DNA from: Oxalobacteraceae bacterium
GTDB taxonomy: Bacteria; Pseudomonadota; Gammaproteobacteria; Burkholderiales; Burkholderiaceae_D
NCBI GenBank assembly: GCA_003537575.1
Contig: DPRS01000005.1
Span: 1-32,376 of the forward strand
Reading direction: 5' to 3'
DNA: 32,376 bases
Shown here: piece by piece, positions 7,676 through 15,840 of the stretch
Numbering within the stretch: the first letter of the stretch is position 1
Layout: every line of letters begins with the position of its first letter
The notes under the pieces: generated by a model
Seen by the model: only the letters and a program-made list of their open reading frames with translations
What the model was told of the DNA's origin: nothing
The model's database searches: none
Translations under genes and position numbers: made by a program

Positions 7676-9472
7676 TCAAGCCGTTTGCGAAGATGGGCCG
7701 GAAGCGCTCATCTGATTGCAAAACCGTATCTCTTGCGGGTATGGAAATACGTCTTCGATATAGCCTTGCATTATCCGCTGTTTTCGGCCTTCCCAAAATT
7801 CCGGCGTCAGCAAATCGGCATGATACTTCATGAAATATTTCCGCACCGTGGGGTTGCCAAGAAGGAAAGTATCAAACTGCTCAGGAAACACGTCGTTTTT
7901 CGCCACCGGATACCAGGGCTCGGCCGACATTTCATCTTCTTCATTGCGCGGCGCCGGAATAGCGCGGAAATTACAGTCAGTGATGTACTCGATTTCATCG
8001 TAATCGTAAAACACCACGCGGCCATGCTTGGTTACACCGAAATTTTTGTAGAGCATGTCACCGGGAAAGATATTCGCGGCGACCAGTTCCTTGATCGCAT
8101 TGCCGTACTCGCGCACGCCATGTTCCAGTGCCTCCTCGTCACCACGCTCTTCCGCGTGCGTCAGCCAGAGATTGAGCGGCACCATGCGGCGCTCGATATA
8201 CAGGTGGCGAATGACGATCTGGTCGTCCTCTTCCTCGACCAGCGAAGGAGCGGTCGCCTTCAGTTCCGCCAGTAATTCTCCGTCAAAACGGCTGCGCGGA
8301 AACGCCACATAGGAAAACTCCAGGGTATCGGCCATGCGGCCGACGCGGTCGTGGTGCTTCACCAGCAGGTATTTTTCCGCTACCTGCGCCGGCGTGGTTT
8401 CCTTGGGTGGCGGAAAATGGTCCTTGATGACCTTGAACACGTACGGGAAGGATGGCAATTCGAACACCACCATTACCAGGCCGCGGATGCCGGGCGAAGC
8501 CTGGAAGCAGTCGGACGAATGGCGCAGGTGGTGCAGAAAATCCCGGTAGAACAGCGCCTTGCCCAGCTTTTGCAAGCCGAGAATGGTATAGATCTCGCTC
8601 CTGGGCTTGTAAGGCATGATGCTGCGCAGGAAGTGCACATAGGCCGAGGGCACTTCCATGTCCACCATGAAGTAGGCGCGGGTAAACGAAAACAGCACCG
8701 TGATCAGGGCCGGATCGAAAATCACGGTATCGAGCAGCAGCTTGCCCTTGCGATTTTGCAGGATCGGGATCACGAAGGGATACATGCGGTGGCCATTGAT
8801 GGCCTTGCCGACGATGTAGGCGCCCTTGTTGCGATAGAACAGGCTCGACAGCACCTGGATCTGATGATTGGCTTCGCTCTGGATGTGGCCGAACACCTGC
8901 TCGATCAGCGTCTCGACATAGCTGATGTCGCGGTCGAGGTCGACGAATTCCGCCTTCAGCTGGAAATTGGTGATGATGCGCTTCCAGACATCGTGCATGC
9001 CGTCGCGTTTCGGGTAATACACGCGGTAGGTCGGCACGCCCTGGACCGGCTCGATGTATTCGGTCGAGACCGCCGGCCGCACGAAGATGAAATCGTTGTT
9101 GAAATAGGCACGGTGCAGGATGTTGCAGCACACTGAATTGAAAAAGGTTTCGGCCAGTTCCGGCTGCTTGTGGTTGATCAGCAGGCCGATGTAGTGCAGC
9201 TTGACCTCGCGCCAGACATCGTCGGTCAGGTCTTCCTCGTCGTATTCATCCTCGAGAATATGCACGCACTCCTGCACCCGCTTGTCGTAAAACGAAATGC
9301 GATCGAGCGAAGTGCGCTGGGCGCTTGCCCAGTCGCTTTTTTCAAAGAAGCTCTTGGCTTGCTGGCTCACCTGGCGAAACAGCCGGTAATGCTTGTCGAA
9401 ACCGTCGAGCATCGTGCGCGCGATATCGAAGGCAATTTGCGACGACAGCAGTTTGGGGAAATCAGGTTGCAT
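7676..9472 (-). CDS. aceK: Isocitrate dehydrogenase kinase/phosphatase AceK
   Basis: Bifunctional enzyme that phosphorylates isocitrate dehydrogenase to divert isocitrate into the glyoxylate shunt, and dephosphorylates it again. The 598-aa length is normal. Recognisable parts are the ATP-binding loop region ASPGIRGLVMVVFELPSF (325-342), Lys347 in VFKVIKD, RMADTLEF with Asp382, and the catalytic block FPGDMLYKNFGV with Asp472 plus VVFYDYDEI with Asp490. These correspond to the Asp/Lys residues known from the E. coli enzyme. The N-terminal regulatory helices (1-300) are also typical. No aceA or aceB is next to it, unlike enterics. It is the first gene of the long minus-strand run and diverges from the MBL-fold gene. 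ATG at 9472; the Shine-Dalgarno is weak. Confidence 0.97.
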   Translation of the reverse strand: MQPDFPKLLSSQIAFDIARTMLDGFDKHYRLFRQVSQQAKSFFEKSDWASAQRTSLDRISFYDKRVQECVHILEDEYDEEDLTDDVWREVKLHYIGLLINHKQPELAETFFNSVCCNILHRAYFNNDFIFVRPAVSTEYIEPVQGVPTYRVYYPKRDGMHDVWKRIITNFQLKAEFVDLDRDISYVETLIEQVFGHIQSEANHQIQVLSSLFYRNKGAYIVGKAINGHRMYPFVIPILQNRKGKLLLDTVIFDPALITVLFSFTRAYFMVDMEVPSAYVHFLRSIMPYKPRSEIYTILGLQKLGKALFYRDFLHHLRHSSDCFQASPGIRGLVMVVFELPSFPYVFKVIKDHFPPPKETTPAQVAEKYLLVKHHDRVGRMADTLEFSYVAFPRSRFDGELLAELKATAPSLVEEEDDQIVIRHLYIERRMVPLNLWLTHAEERGDEEALEHGVREYGNAIKELVAANIFPGDMLYKNFGVTKHGRVVFYDYDEIEYITDCNFRAIPAPRNEEDEMSAEPWYPVAKNDVFPEQFDTFLLGNPTVRKYFMKYHADLLTPEFWEGRKQRIMQGYIEDVFPYPQEIRFCNQMSASGPSSQTA

Positions 9473-9575
9473 CTGAGGTTTTGCGAAGAGGCCGGAACTG
9501 CTAGTTTAACCAATTCTGCCCTGCCGCTGCGCATTTGCGGACGTTATTGACTAGAATAGTTGCCAGCCCCGTCTG

Positions 9576-9595
9576 ACGACTCTTTACGACTCTTT
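9576..9595. repeat. Two tandem copies of ACGACTCTTT
   Basis: A perfect head-to-tail 10-bp repeat in the 143-bp spacer between divergent aceK and the MBL-fold gene, 20 nt upstream of the latter's ATG. The period is close to one helical turn, so it could be a regulator site or part of the leader. No clear -35/-10 pair was found around it. Confidence 0.6.
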
Positions 9596-9615
9596 TACCG
9601 TTTTCATAACGTCCC

Positions 9616-10701
9616 ATGAATTCACTTGAATCCCAGCTGGATTATCCTTTCGGCGACACCCTGCCCGCGCCGGGCGCCGTCATGCAAATCGCCCCTGGCG
9701 CGTACTGGCTGCGGATGGGCCTGCCGTTCGCCCTGAACCATATCAACCTGTGGCTGCTGGAAGATGAAATCGAAGGGGAAGACGGTCCGGTAAAAGGCTG
9801 GACCGTGGTGGATTGCGGCATCGCCGACGACGCCACCCGCGCCGCCTGGGAATCGGTGTTTGCGAGCCACTTGCGCGGCTTGCCCATCCTGCGCGTCATC
9901 GCCACCCATTGTCATCCCGACCATGTCGGCCTGGCCGACTGGCTGTGCCGGCGCTGGCAGGCGCCGCTGTGGATGAGCGCCGGCGAATACGCCTTTGCCC
10001 GCATGATGTCGGCCAACCTTCCCGGCGCCGATGGCGCATCGATGTTTCCGCATTTTCAGCAGCACGGGCTGCGGGATGCGGCGCGTCTGGGGCAACTGGA
10101 AGGACGCCGGCATTACTATTCCTCGCTGGTGCCGGCGCTGCCGCACGCCTACATCCGCCTGCAGGAGCAGCAGCAGCTGACGATCGGCGGACGCGACTGG
10201 CGCGTCATCACCGGCTGTGGCCATTCGCCGGAGCACGTCGCGCTCCATTGCGACAGCCTGGGACTGCTGATTTCCGGCGACATGGTGCTGCCGCGAATCT
10301 CCACCAACGTGTCGGTTTTCGCCATCGAACCGGAAGCCAATCCGGTCCAGCTTTATCTCGACTCGCTGGGCAAGTATGGCGACCTGGCAGCGGACACGTT
10401 GGTGCTGCCGGCGCACGGCAAACCCTTCCGCGGCCTGCATGTGCGCATCGGCCAACTGCGCGAGCACCATGCGGCGCGCCTGGCGGAAGTGCTGGAAGCC
10501 TGCGGCGAGCCGCGTTCGGCTGCCGATATCGTGCCGATCATGTTCCGCCGCCCGCTCGATTCCCACCAGTTGAGCTTCGCGCTGGGCGAGGCGCTGGCGC
10601 ATCTGCATCAGCTATGGCTGGCACGCCGCGTGCGGCGCATCACCGGTGCCGATGGCATCTTCCGCTTTCACCGCTGCGAGCCTGTAAAAACCGATTTGTA
10701 A
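9616..10701 (+). CDS. MBL-fold metallo-hydrolase with C-terminal winged-helix-like domain
   Basis: A 361-aa metallo-beta-lactamase-fold hydrolase. The metal-binding motif is THCHPDHVG (His98, His100, Asp102, His103). Further ligands are His203 in GCGHSPEH, Asp222 in LLISGDMVLP and His267 in LPAHGKPF, so the dinuclear site appears complete. Residues from about 285 (REHHAARLAEVLEA...FALGEALAHLHQLWLARRVRR) match the small C-terminal winged-helix domain found in LACTB2-like MBL proteins. The substrate is unknown; hydrolysis of a thioester or lactone would fit. It diverges from aceK. The stop codon lies inside a 14-bp perfect palindrome (10698-10711), followed 13 nt later by a run of seven T (10725-10731); this may give weak termination. 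Confidence 0.9.
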   Translation: MNSLESQLDYPFGDTLPAPGAVMQIAPGAYWLRMGLPFALNHINLWLLEDEIEGEDGPVKGWTVVDCGIADDATRAAWESVFASHLRGLPILRVIATHCHPDHVGLADWLCRRWQAPLWMSAGEYAFARMMSANLPGADGASMFPHFQQHGLRDAARLGQLEGRRHYYSSLVPALPHAYIRLQEQQQLTIGGRDWRVITGCGHSPEHVALHCDSLGLLISGDMVLPRISTNVSVFAIEPEANPVQLYLDSLGKYGDLAADTLVLPAHGKPFRGLHVRIGQLREHHAARLAEVLEACGEPRSAADIVPIMFRRPLDSHQLSFALGEALAHLHQLWLARRVRRITGADGIFRFHRCEPVKTDL

Positions 10702-10711
10702 CCATGGTTAC

Positions 10712-11101
10712 TAACAACATCTACTTTTTTTAACCGGTCACATTAATCAGTCTGCCTCATAAAACCAACAGAACTGCGCCTTACCGAGGATTTCACGCAA
10801 CAATGTAACTGATTTTCCAACTGACATCCGGGTCATTTTGCCTTACACTTGCTTTATCAACTGCAATTATTCCTGAAAAAATATTGTCTTATCCCAAGAT
10901 ATGCTAGCCGATTCCGCCACGCTTCTTGGCGCATTGGGCATGCTTCTTCGGCCCCTAAATTTTTGCGCAAACCCGCAATACAGGAATTAATAAGTTCAAT
11001 GTCTGCCCAAGCAGGCATTGAGGTAAATCAGCCTGAAAAATCGATAGCCCTGCTTACACGCAGTTTGGCTATCAAATCTTGAGATGGAATAGTGCTCATT
11101 C
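10712..11101. other. AT-rich non-coding stretch upstream of the HTH regulator
   Basis: About 390 bp without a convincing gene. A 77-codon frame (10849-11082) exists but has no recognisable motif, no Shine-Dalgarno and an atypical composition, so it is not called. The stretch is clearly richer in A+T than its surroundings. It presumably holds the promoter of the regulator at 11102, but no good -35/-10 pair could be placed. It could be decayed coding DNA. Confidence 0.6.
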
Positions 11102-11515
11102 ATGAAAGCATCAATCGAACGAGAGGATTTCAGCGAACGCTTGCAACAAGCATTGCGTAATGCTGATTATTCCCCCGACAGTCCTACCCAGCTGGCGCGA
11201 GAGTTCAACATCCGTTTTTCGGGGCGCCCGATCACGGTGCATGCCGCCCGCAAATGGCTGGTCGGCGAAGCCATCCCGACCCAGGAAAAATTGCGCACCC
11301 TGGCGCAATGGCTGGGCGTGCAGGCCGAATGGCTACGCTTCGGCAACGGCCAGCAAGAACAGCGCCTATCCGGCGCCGCCGGCGAACTGGCGGAACGCTT
11401 CGACTCCGCCGACGTCAAGCTGATCGCCGACCTGCAGCGCCTCGACGAGCATCACCGCACGATTGCGCGGGAAATCATTCGCCTGCTGTTGCGCATCAAC
11501 CGCGCCAAAGACTAA
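11102..11515 (+). CDS. Small helix-turn-helix (Cro/CI-like) transcriptional regulator
   Basis: A 137-aa protein. Residues about 8-80 form a helical DNA-binding domain: SERLQQALRNADY, then SPTQLAREFNIRF, then ITVHAARKWLVGEAIPTQEKLRTLAQWLGV. The segment HAARKWLVGEAIPT looks like the recognition helix plus turn of phage-repressor-type HTH proteins. The C-terminal half (GELAERFDSADVKLIADLQRLDEHHRTIAREIIRLLLRIN) is predicted helical and may dimerise. The target is unknown. The preceding AT-rich spacer is the likely promoter region. Its stop codon overlaps the stop codon of the convergent SDR gene (shared bases 11512-11515). Family assignment is by pattern only. Confidence 0.82.
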   Translation: MKASIEREDFSERLQQALRNADYSPDSPTQLAREFNIRFSGRPITVHAARKWLVGEAIPTQEKLRTLAQWLGVQAEWLRFGNGQQEQRLSGAAGELAERFDSADVKLIADLQRLDEHHRTIAREIIRLLLRINRAKD

Positions 11516-12321
11516 CCTGCCAGCGGCGGCTCGCCAGCCTGCTCCGGCAGCTGGCGCGGCTTGCGTCCCGCTTTCGCGCTCAAGGCGTCGAACACCGCAT
11601 TCGGCAACAGCCGCAGCAGTTTTGCCACTACCCCCATCTGCCAGGGAATCACTCGATAGCTGACGCCGGCGTCGATGGCTTGCTGCGCCCGCGCGGCGAA
11701 TTTTTCGGCGGACAGAAGAAACGGCATGGGATAGGGATTAATGCGCGTCATCGGCGTGTCGATATAACCCGGCGCGATAGTCACCACGCGAATGCCGCTG
11801 CCGCGCAATTCCACCCGCAATGATTCGCAATAGCTGATGACCGCCGCCTTCGAGGCGCTGTAGGCGCCAGCGCCGGGAATGCCGCGGATGCCGGCCACGC
11901 TGGCAATGCCGGCCAGACGGCAGGCGTGGCCTGCTTCGGCCTGCCGCTTCATGGCCGCAATGAAAGGCGCAAATGTGGCTACCGTGGCGCTGAGATTGGT
12001 GGCGACGATGCGCTCGAAAACTTCCAGGTCTTCGGCATATTCGGTGAGCGTCCCTTGCGAAATGCCGGCGTTGGCAATCACCACGTCGGCGCCGCCGGCG
12101 ACGGCGATGAAATCGGCGGCGGCGGCGGCCAGAGCGGCATGATCGGTGACGTCGAGCGGATAGCAGCGATGCCGCTCCGGATTGGGCAGGCTGGCAGCCA
12201 GCTGCCGCAATGCTTCGGCACGGCGCGCCGCCAGACCAAGACTTGCGCCCTGCTCGGCGTAGCGCCGCGCCAGGGCAGCGCCGATGCCGCTGGAAGCGCC
12301 AGTGATGAAAACTCGCTGCAT
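11512..12321 (-). CDS. SDR-family NAD(P)-dependent oxidoreductase
   Basis: A classical SDR of 269 aa. Motifs are TGASSGIG (Gly8-Gly14), the NAG motif (84-86), Ser141 in IASVAGIRG, and YSASK (Tyr154, Lys158) followed by PGYIDTPMT. The C-terminal part (YRVIPWQMGVVAKLLRLLPNAVFDALS) is hydrophobic and resembles the membrane-associated SDRs similar to the DltE/YqjQ group. Two ATGs are possible, at 12327 and 12321. AGGAG ends 2 nt before the first but 8 nt before the second, so 12321 is preferred. It starts just after the terminator of the dsbA unit and so should have its own promoter, which was not found. The substrate is not predictable. Confidence 0.92.
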   Translation of the reverse strand: MQRVFITGASSGIGAALARRYAEQGASLGLAARRAEALRQLAASLPNPERHRCYPLDVTDHAALAAAAADFIAVAGGADVVIANAGISQGTLTEYAEDLEVFERIVATNLSATVATFAPFIAAMKRQAEAGHACRLAGIASVAGIRGIPGAGAYSASKAAVISYCESLRVELRGSGIRVVTIAPGYIDTPMTRINPYPMPFLLSAEKFAARAQQAIDAGVSYRVIPWQMGVVAKLLRLLPNAVFDALSAKAGRKPRQLPEQAGEPPLAG

Positions 12322-12335
12322 GGTCATCGCTCCTG

Positions 12336-12370
12336 AAAATAAAAAGTCCGCCGTCTTGCGAGCGGCGGAC
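12336..12370 (-). terminator. Rho-independent terminator of the argS-SPOR-dsbA unit
   Basis: An 8-bp GC-rich stem, GTCCGCCG (12346-12353) with CGGCGGAC (12363-12370), has a 9-nt loop. On the minus strand it is followed by TTTTTATTTT (12345-12336). It lies about 50 nt past the dsbA stop. Confidence 0.9.
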
Positions 12371-12384
12371 CGTCAGCTTGCGGC

Positions 12385-12407
12385 CGGTGTCCTGAAACAG
12401 GACACCG
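12385..12407 (-). repeat. Perfect 10-bp hairpin with 3-nt loop after dsbA
   Basis: CGGTGTCCTG (12385-12394) pairs with CAGGACACCG (12398-12407) around a 3-nt loop. It lies between the dsbA stop and the terminator, so the dsbA mRNA would end in two stacked hairpins. A role in 3'-end protection is likely but inferred. Confidence 0.7.
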
Positions 12408-12421
12408 CAAAGCCCTGTTCC

Positions 12422-13099
12422 TTACTTTTTCGCCGCCGGCTTGGCGGACTTTTCAACCAGGAAGTCCATGACTTTCATGGTGGCGGCGTTCAACGCCGGT
12501 TCCGGCATGCGGCCATTGCCTTCCGAAACGATCGACGGCGCAGTCACGTAGCGGCCATCGACAGCCAGGGTCGGCACGCCCGAGATCTCATAAATACCCT
12601 GGAGCTGGCGCGCGCGATTGGCCTTGGTGGTGACGGAGAAGGAGTTGTACAGATCGAGAAATTTCTGCTTGTCGATGCCCTGCTTGACGATGAAATCGAC
12701 GATCTGCGCTTCGGTGTCGAGCTGGCGGCGCTCGACGTGAATGGTGCGCAAGACTTTCGGCTGCATCTCGTCGGCCTTGCCCATCGCTTCCAGCGCGTAG
12801 TACAGGCGCTGCTGCGGCACGAAGGAATCGCGGAACGCCACCGGCACGCGCTTGAAGACGATCTTGTCGCCCTGCTTCTTCACCCAGTCATGCAGCACCG
12901 GGTCCAGCACATTGCAATGCGGGCAGTTATACCAGAAGAATTCGAGGACTTCGACTTTGCCAGCGGGAGCTTCGGTTTGCTGAGGCGTGGAAAGGCGCAG
13001 ATAGTCCTTGCCCTCCTGCGGATTATCGGGGGAAGCGCTGGCGCTTGCCGCCAGCAGGGAAAAACCAACCGCCATGAAAATTCGGGAAAGAAGACGCAT
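12422..13099 (-). CDS. dsbA: Thiol:disulfide interchange protein DsbA
   Basis: A periplasmic oxidoreductase that introduces disulfides into exported proteins. The 225-aa precursor has a signal peptide (MRLLSRIFMAVGFSLLAASASA, cleavage near residues 21-23). The active site is FFWYNCPHC (Cys59, Cys62), and the cis-proline loop is SGVPTLAV. The inserted helical domain covers about 85-165. ATG at 13099 has CAAGGA 5-9 nt upstream. It follows the SPOR-domain gene by 18 nt and argS before that, and the unit ends at a strong terminator. DsbB, the re-oxidising partner, is not in the window. Confidence 0.96.
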   Translation of the reverse strand: MRLLSRIFMAVGFSLLAASASASPDNPQEGKDYLRLSTPQQTEAPAGKVEVLEFFWYNCPHCNVLDPVLHDWVKKQGDKIVFKRVPVAFRDSFVPQQRLYYALEAMGKADEMQPKVLRTIHVERRQLDTEAQIVDFIVKQGIDKQKFLDLYNSFSVTTKANRARQLQGIYEISGVPTLAVDGRYVTAPSIVSEGNGRMPEPALNAATMKVMDFLVEKSAKPAAKK

Positions 13100-13117
13100 A
13101 TGATTCCTTGAAAAAAA

Positions 13118-13744
13118 TTATTTCTGAATGCGCACGACCGCCACATCCACTCCATTGTCAGACAGCTTCGAACGTACTCTGTTCATCGCATCGACCTGTG
13201 CGAACGGGCCTACGCGCACGCGGTAAAGCGTGCCGGTGTCGGCGCTGCGCTCGCTGATGCTGCTCTCGACGCCCAGCAAGGCCAGCTTGGCCTTGGCATT
13301 TTCCGCATCGGCCTGCTCGCGGAATGCGCCGGCTTGCAGATAGTACGTCCATTTCTCTTCGCTTGCAGCGGCCTCCGCCGAGTGAGTCTTGTCGGCCGCC
13401 GGCGCCTTGACAGGCGCAGCAACCGGAGCAGTCGACGCGGCCGGCGCGGTCGCCGTCTGGCCCGGAGTCGCCGGCTCGGCCGCGACAGCCGGTTCGGCTT
13501 CCTTCTGAAACTCCTTGGCCGCCTGCCTGGCCGGCTCGCGATTACCGTACAGCGACTTGTTCAGGTCCGGCATCTGGGCACCTTCGGCGCCGGCATCCTT
13601 GTTCGGCTTGAAGCCGCGATCGACGAAGGGAATCGGCGTCTTGTTGATGGTGATCGCCACGCCGACCGCAATGCCGAGGCCGATGATCAGACCGATGATA
13701 ATGCCGAGAAAAGTGCCGCCGGCCTGCTTGTGCCTGTAATTCAT
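13118..13744 (-). CDS. SPOR-domain inner-membrane protein (FtsN-like architecture)
   Basis: A 208-aa bitopic membrane protein. A short cytoplasmic N-terminus (MNYRHKQAGG) precedes a transmembrane helix (about 11-33). An Ala/Pro-rich periplasmic linker follows (about 45-130, with many AAEPA/APAAS repeats), and then a C-terminal SPOR domain (132-208, with WTYYLQAGAF, LYRVRVGPF and VAVVRIQK). SPOR domains bind denuded septal peptidoglycan, so a role in cell division or septal wall remodelling is likely. In related bacteria this gene also sits directly downstream of argS. ATG at 13744 has AGGA 6 nt upstream. The gap to argS is 31 nt and to dsbA 18 nt. Confidence 0.9.
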   Translation of the reverse strand: MNYRHKQAGGTFLGIIIGLIIGLGIAVGVAITINKTPIPFVDRGFKPNKDAGAEGAQMPDLNKSLYGNREPARQAAKEFQKEAEPAVAAEPATPGQTATAPAASTAPVAAPVKAPAADKTHSAEAAASEEKWTYYLQAGAFREQADAENAKAKLALLGVESSISERSADTGTLYRVRVGPFAQVDAMNRVRSKLSDNGVDVAVVRIQK

Positions 13745-13775
13745 GTATTTCCTGCCACTTCCAAAAAAGATTCCA

Positions 13776-15542
13776 TCACATCCTTGACGGCGCCGATACG
13801 CCGATCAGCGCCAGGCCATTGCGCAATACCTGGCGGGTCGACTGCAGCAAGGCCAGCCGCGCCAGGCGGACGTCTTCATTATCGACCAGCACCCGCTCGG
13901 CGTTGTAATAGCTGTGCAATTCGCCGGCCAGGTCGCGCAGGTAGAAAGCTACCTGATGCGGCCCCAGTTCGTCGAGCGCTTTTTGCAGCATGTCGGGGTA
14001 TTCCGCCAGCCGGGCCAGCAGCGCGGCTTCGCGCGGCGATGTCAGTGGCGAAAGATCCACACCGGCGAGCGCGGTTTCATCGCCGCCCCACTGGTTGAAC
14101 ACCGAGCAAATGCGCGCATGCGCGTACTGCACGTAGTACACCGGGTTTTCGTCGGACTGCGCCAGCGCCAGGTCGACGTCGAAGACGAACTCGGTGTCGG
14201 CCTTGCGCGAAATGAGGAAGAAGCGCACGGCGTCGCGGCCGCGCGTGAGATCGCGCACGGCGTCGCTATTGCCAGCAGCTTCGGCCGCATCGGCGCCATC
14301 AGCGGCGGCCTCGCCGGCCGACCATTCGATCAGGTCGCGCAGGGTGACGTAGGAGCCGGCGCGCTTGGAAATCTTCACTTCCTCGCCGTTCTTCATGACG
14401 GTGACCATCTTGTGCAGCACGTAATCGGGGTAGCCCTCGGGGATGCCCATGCCGACCGCCTGCAGGCCGGCGCGCACGCGGGCGATGGTGCCGTGGTGGT
14501 CGCTGCCCTGGACGTTGATGACCTTGCCGAAGCCGCGCTGCCACTTGGTGATGTGATAAGCGACATCCGGCACGAAATAGGTATAGGTGCCGTCGGTCTT
14601 CTTCATGACGCGGTCCTTGTCGTCGCCGTAGTCGGTCGAACGCAGCCACAGCGCGCCATCCTGCTCGTAGGTCTTGCCGGCCCTGATCAGGGCTTCCACG
14701 GCGGCGGCCACCTTGCCGTCGGTGTAGAGCGAGGACTCGAGGTAGTAATTGTCGAACTTCACGCCGAAGGCCTGCAGGTCGAGGTCCTGCTCGTGGCGCA
14801 GGTAAGCCACGGCGAAGCGGCGGATCGATTCGATATCCTCGACCTCGCCGCTGGCGGTGACTGGCGCGCCGTCGGAAGCGGACACGGTTTTCTGCGCCAG
14901 GAAATCGGCGGCGATGTCGGCGATGTAGTCGCCGTTGTAGGCGGCTTCCGGCCAGCTTGCGTCGCCGGGCTTGAAGCCCCTGGCGCGCGCCTGCACCGAG
15001 GTGGCCAGCGTGGCGATCTGCACGCCGGCGTCGTTGTAGTAGAACTCGCGGGTGACGTCGTAGCCCTGCTGCTCGAACAGCGAAGACAAGGCATCGCCCA
15101 GCGCACCCTGGCGACCGTGGCCGACGTGCAGCGGGCCGGTCGGATTGGCCGAGACGAATTCGATCAGCACGCGCTTGCCGGCGCCGCCCTCGCCCTTGCC
15201 GAAGCGCTCGCCCTGCTGCTGGATGACGGCGACCACCGCCTGTTTGGCGGCGTCGGCCAGGCGCAGGTTGATGAAGCCGGGGCCGGCGATCTCGGCACTG
15301 GCGATCAGTTGTTCGCGCGCCGGCGCGGACATGACGCCGGCGAGCAGCGCCTGCGCCAGTTCGCGCGGATTCTTTTTCAGCGGCTTGGCCAGCTGCATGG
15401 CGATGTTGCAGGCGATGTCGCCGTGCGCGGAGTCGCGCGGGCGTTCCAGCACGACGCTGGGAGTAAGGTCGCTGCCGGCGACGAGGGGTGCCAGCGCCTG
15501 CTGGAACAAATTGATGATTTCTTGTCGTTGAGTTGCGAGCAT
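13776..15542 (-). CDS. argS: Arginine-tRNA ligase ArgS
   Basis: A class Ia aminoacyl-tRNA synthetase that charges tRNA-Arg. The 588-aa protein has the ArgS N-terminal additional domain (1-115). The HIGH motif variant is HVGH (139-142, within SANPTGPLHVGHGRQ), and the KMSKS-type loop is KISKRAGSYVTL (390-400). The C-terminal anticodon-binding helical domain runs from about 455. An Ala/Gly/Asp-rich stretch (about 408-428, AGEAAADGADAAEAAGNSD) sits just after the KISK loop and appears longer than in E. coli. It is the first gene of the argS-SPOR-dsbA unit. ATG at 15542, with a weak ribosome binding site. Confidence 0.97.
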   Translation of the reverse strand: MLATQRQEIINLFQQALAPLVAGSDLTPSVVLERPRDSAHGDIACNIAMQLAKPLKKNPRELAQALLAGVMSAPAREQLIASAEIAGPGFINLRLADAAKQAVVAVIQQQGERFGKGEGGAGKRVLIEFVSANPTGPLHVGHGRQGALGDALSSLFEQQGYDVTREFYYNDAGVQIATLATSVQARARGFKPGDASWPEAAYNGDYIADIAADFLAQKTVSASDGAPVTASGEVEDIESIRRFAVAYLRHEQDLDLQAFGVKFDNYYLESSLYTDGKVAAAVEALIRAGKTYEQDGALWLRSTDYGDDKDRVMKKTDGTYTYFVPDVAYHITKWQRGFGKVINVQGSDHHGTIARVRAGLQAVGMGIPEGYPDYVLHKMVTVMKNGEEVKISKRAGSYVTLRDLIEWSAGEAAADGADAAEAAGNSDAVRDLTRGRDAVRFFLISRKADTEFVFDVDLALAQSDENPVYYVQYAHARICSVFNQWGGDETALAGVDLSPLTSPREAALLARLAEYPDMLQKALDELGPHQVAFYLRDLAGELHSYYNAERVLVDNEDVRLARLALLQSTRQVLRNGLALIGVSAPSRM

Positions 15543-15593
15543 GAAAATTTCAGTCTATGCGGCGCCGGGCGCCTGGATTGATATACAGACGTG

Positions 15594-15599
15594 ATTATA
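15594..15599 (-). promoter_or_regulatory. Candidate -10 box of argS
   Basis: On the minus strand this is a perfect TATAAT, 51 nt upstream of the argS ATG. No good -35 is visible at 16-18 nt. The rest of the 298-bp spacer (15543-15840) between argS and the divergent DUF4124 gene holds no gene; it contains a small inverted repeat (TGGCA-AGA-TGCCA near 15751-15765). Confidence 0.45.
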
Positions 15600-15840
15600 C
15601 CGGCTAGGCCGTCCGCCACGCCTGCCGCATGGCAATATGGCCCATCCTACACTGGCGCGGGGAAGACGCCTGTAACATAATGAAACAAGATCAACGACAA
15701 GTTAGCGGCAGCGGCAATATTTGCGGCAGACGATAAGCTTTTGTCAAAAAATTTGGCAAGATGCCATTGTTCCCCTGCTTAAATCGCGTGCCAAGCTTGC
15801 GCCCAACGCTGAATCGGGGGCATCCACGGAGGAGTTCGAC

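Noticed and set aside
10884..10905. TTGTCT ... TATGCT as a promoter
   Set aside because: The spacing is only 10 nt.
10849..11082. 77-codon frame before the HTH regulator
   Set aside because: No Shine-Dalgarno, no motif, atypical composition.
13914..15581. Long open frame (555 codons) opposite argS
   Set aside because: It is an antisense shadow of ArgS, with no domain motif.
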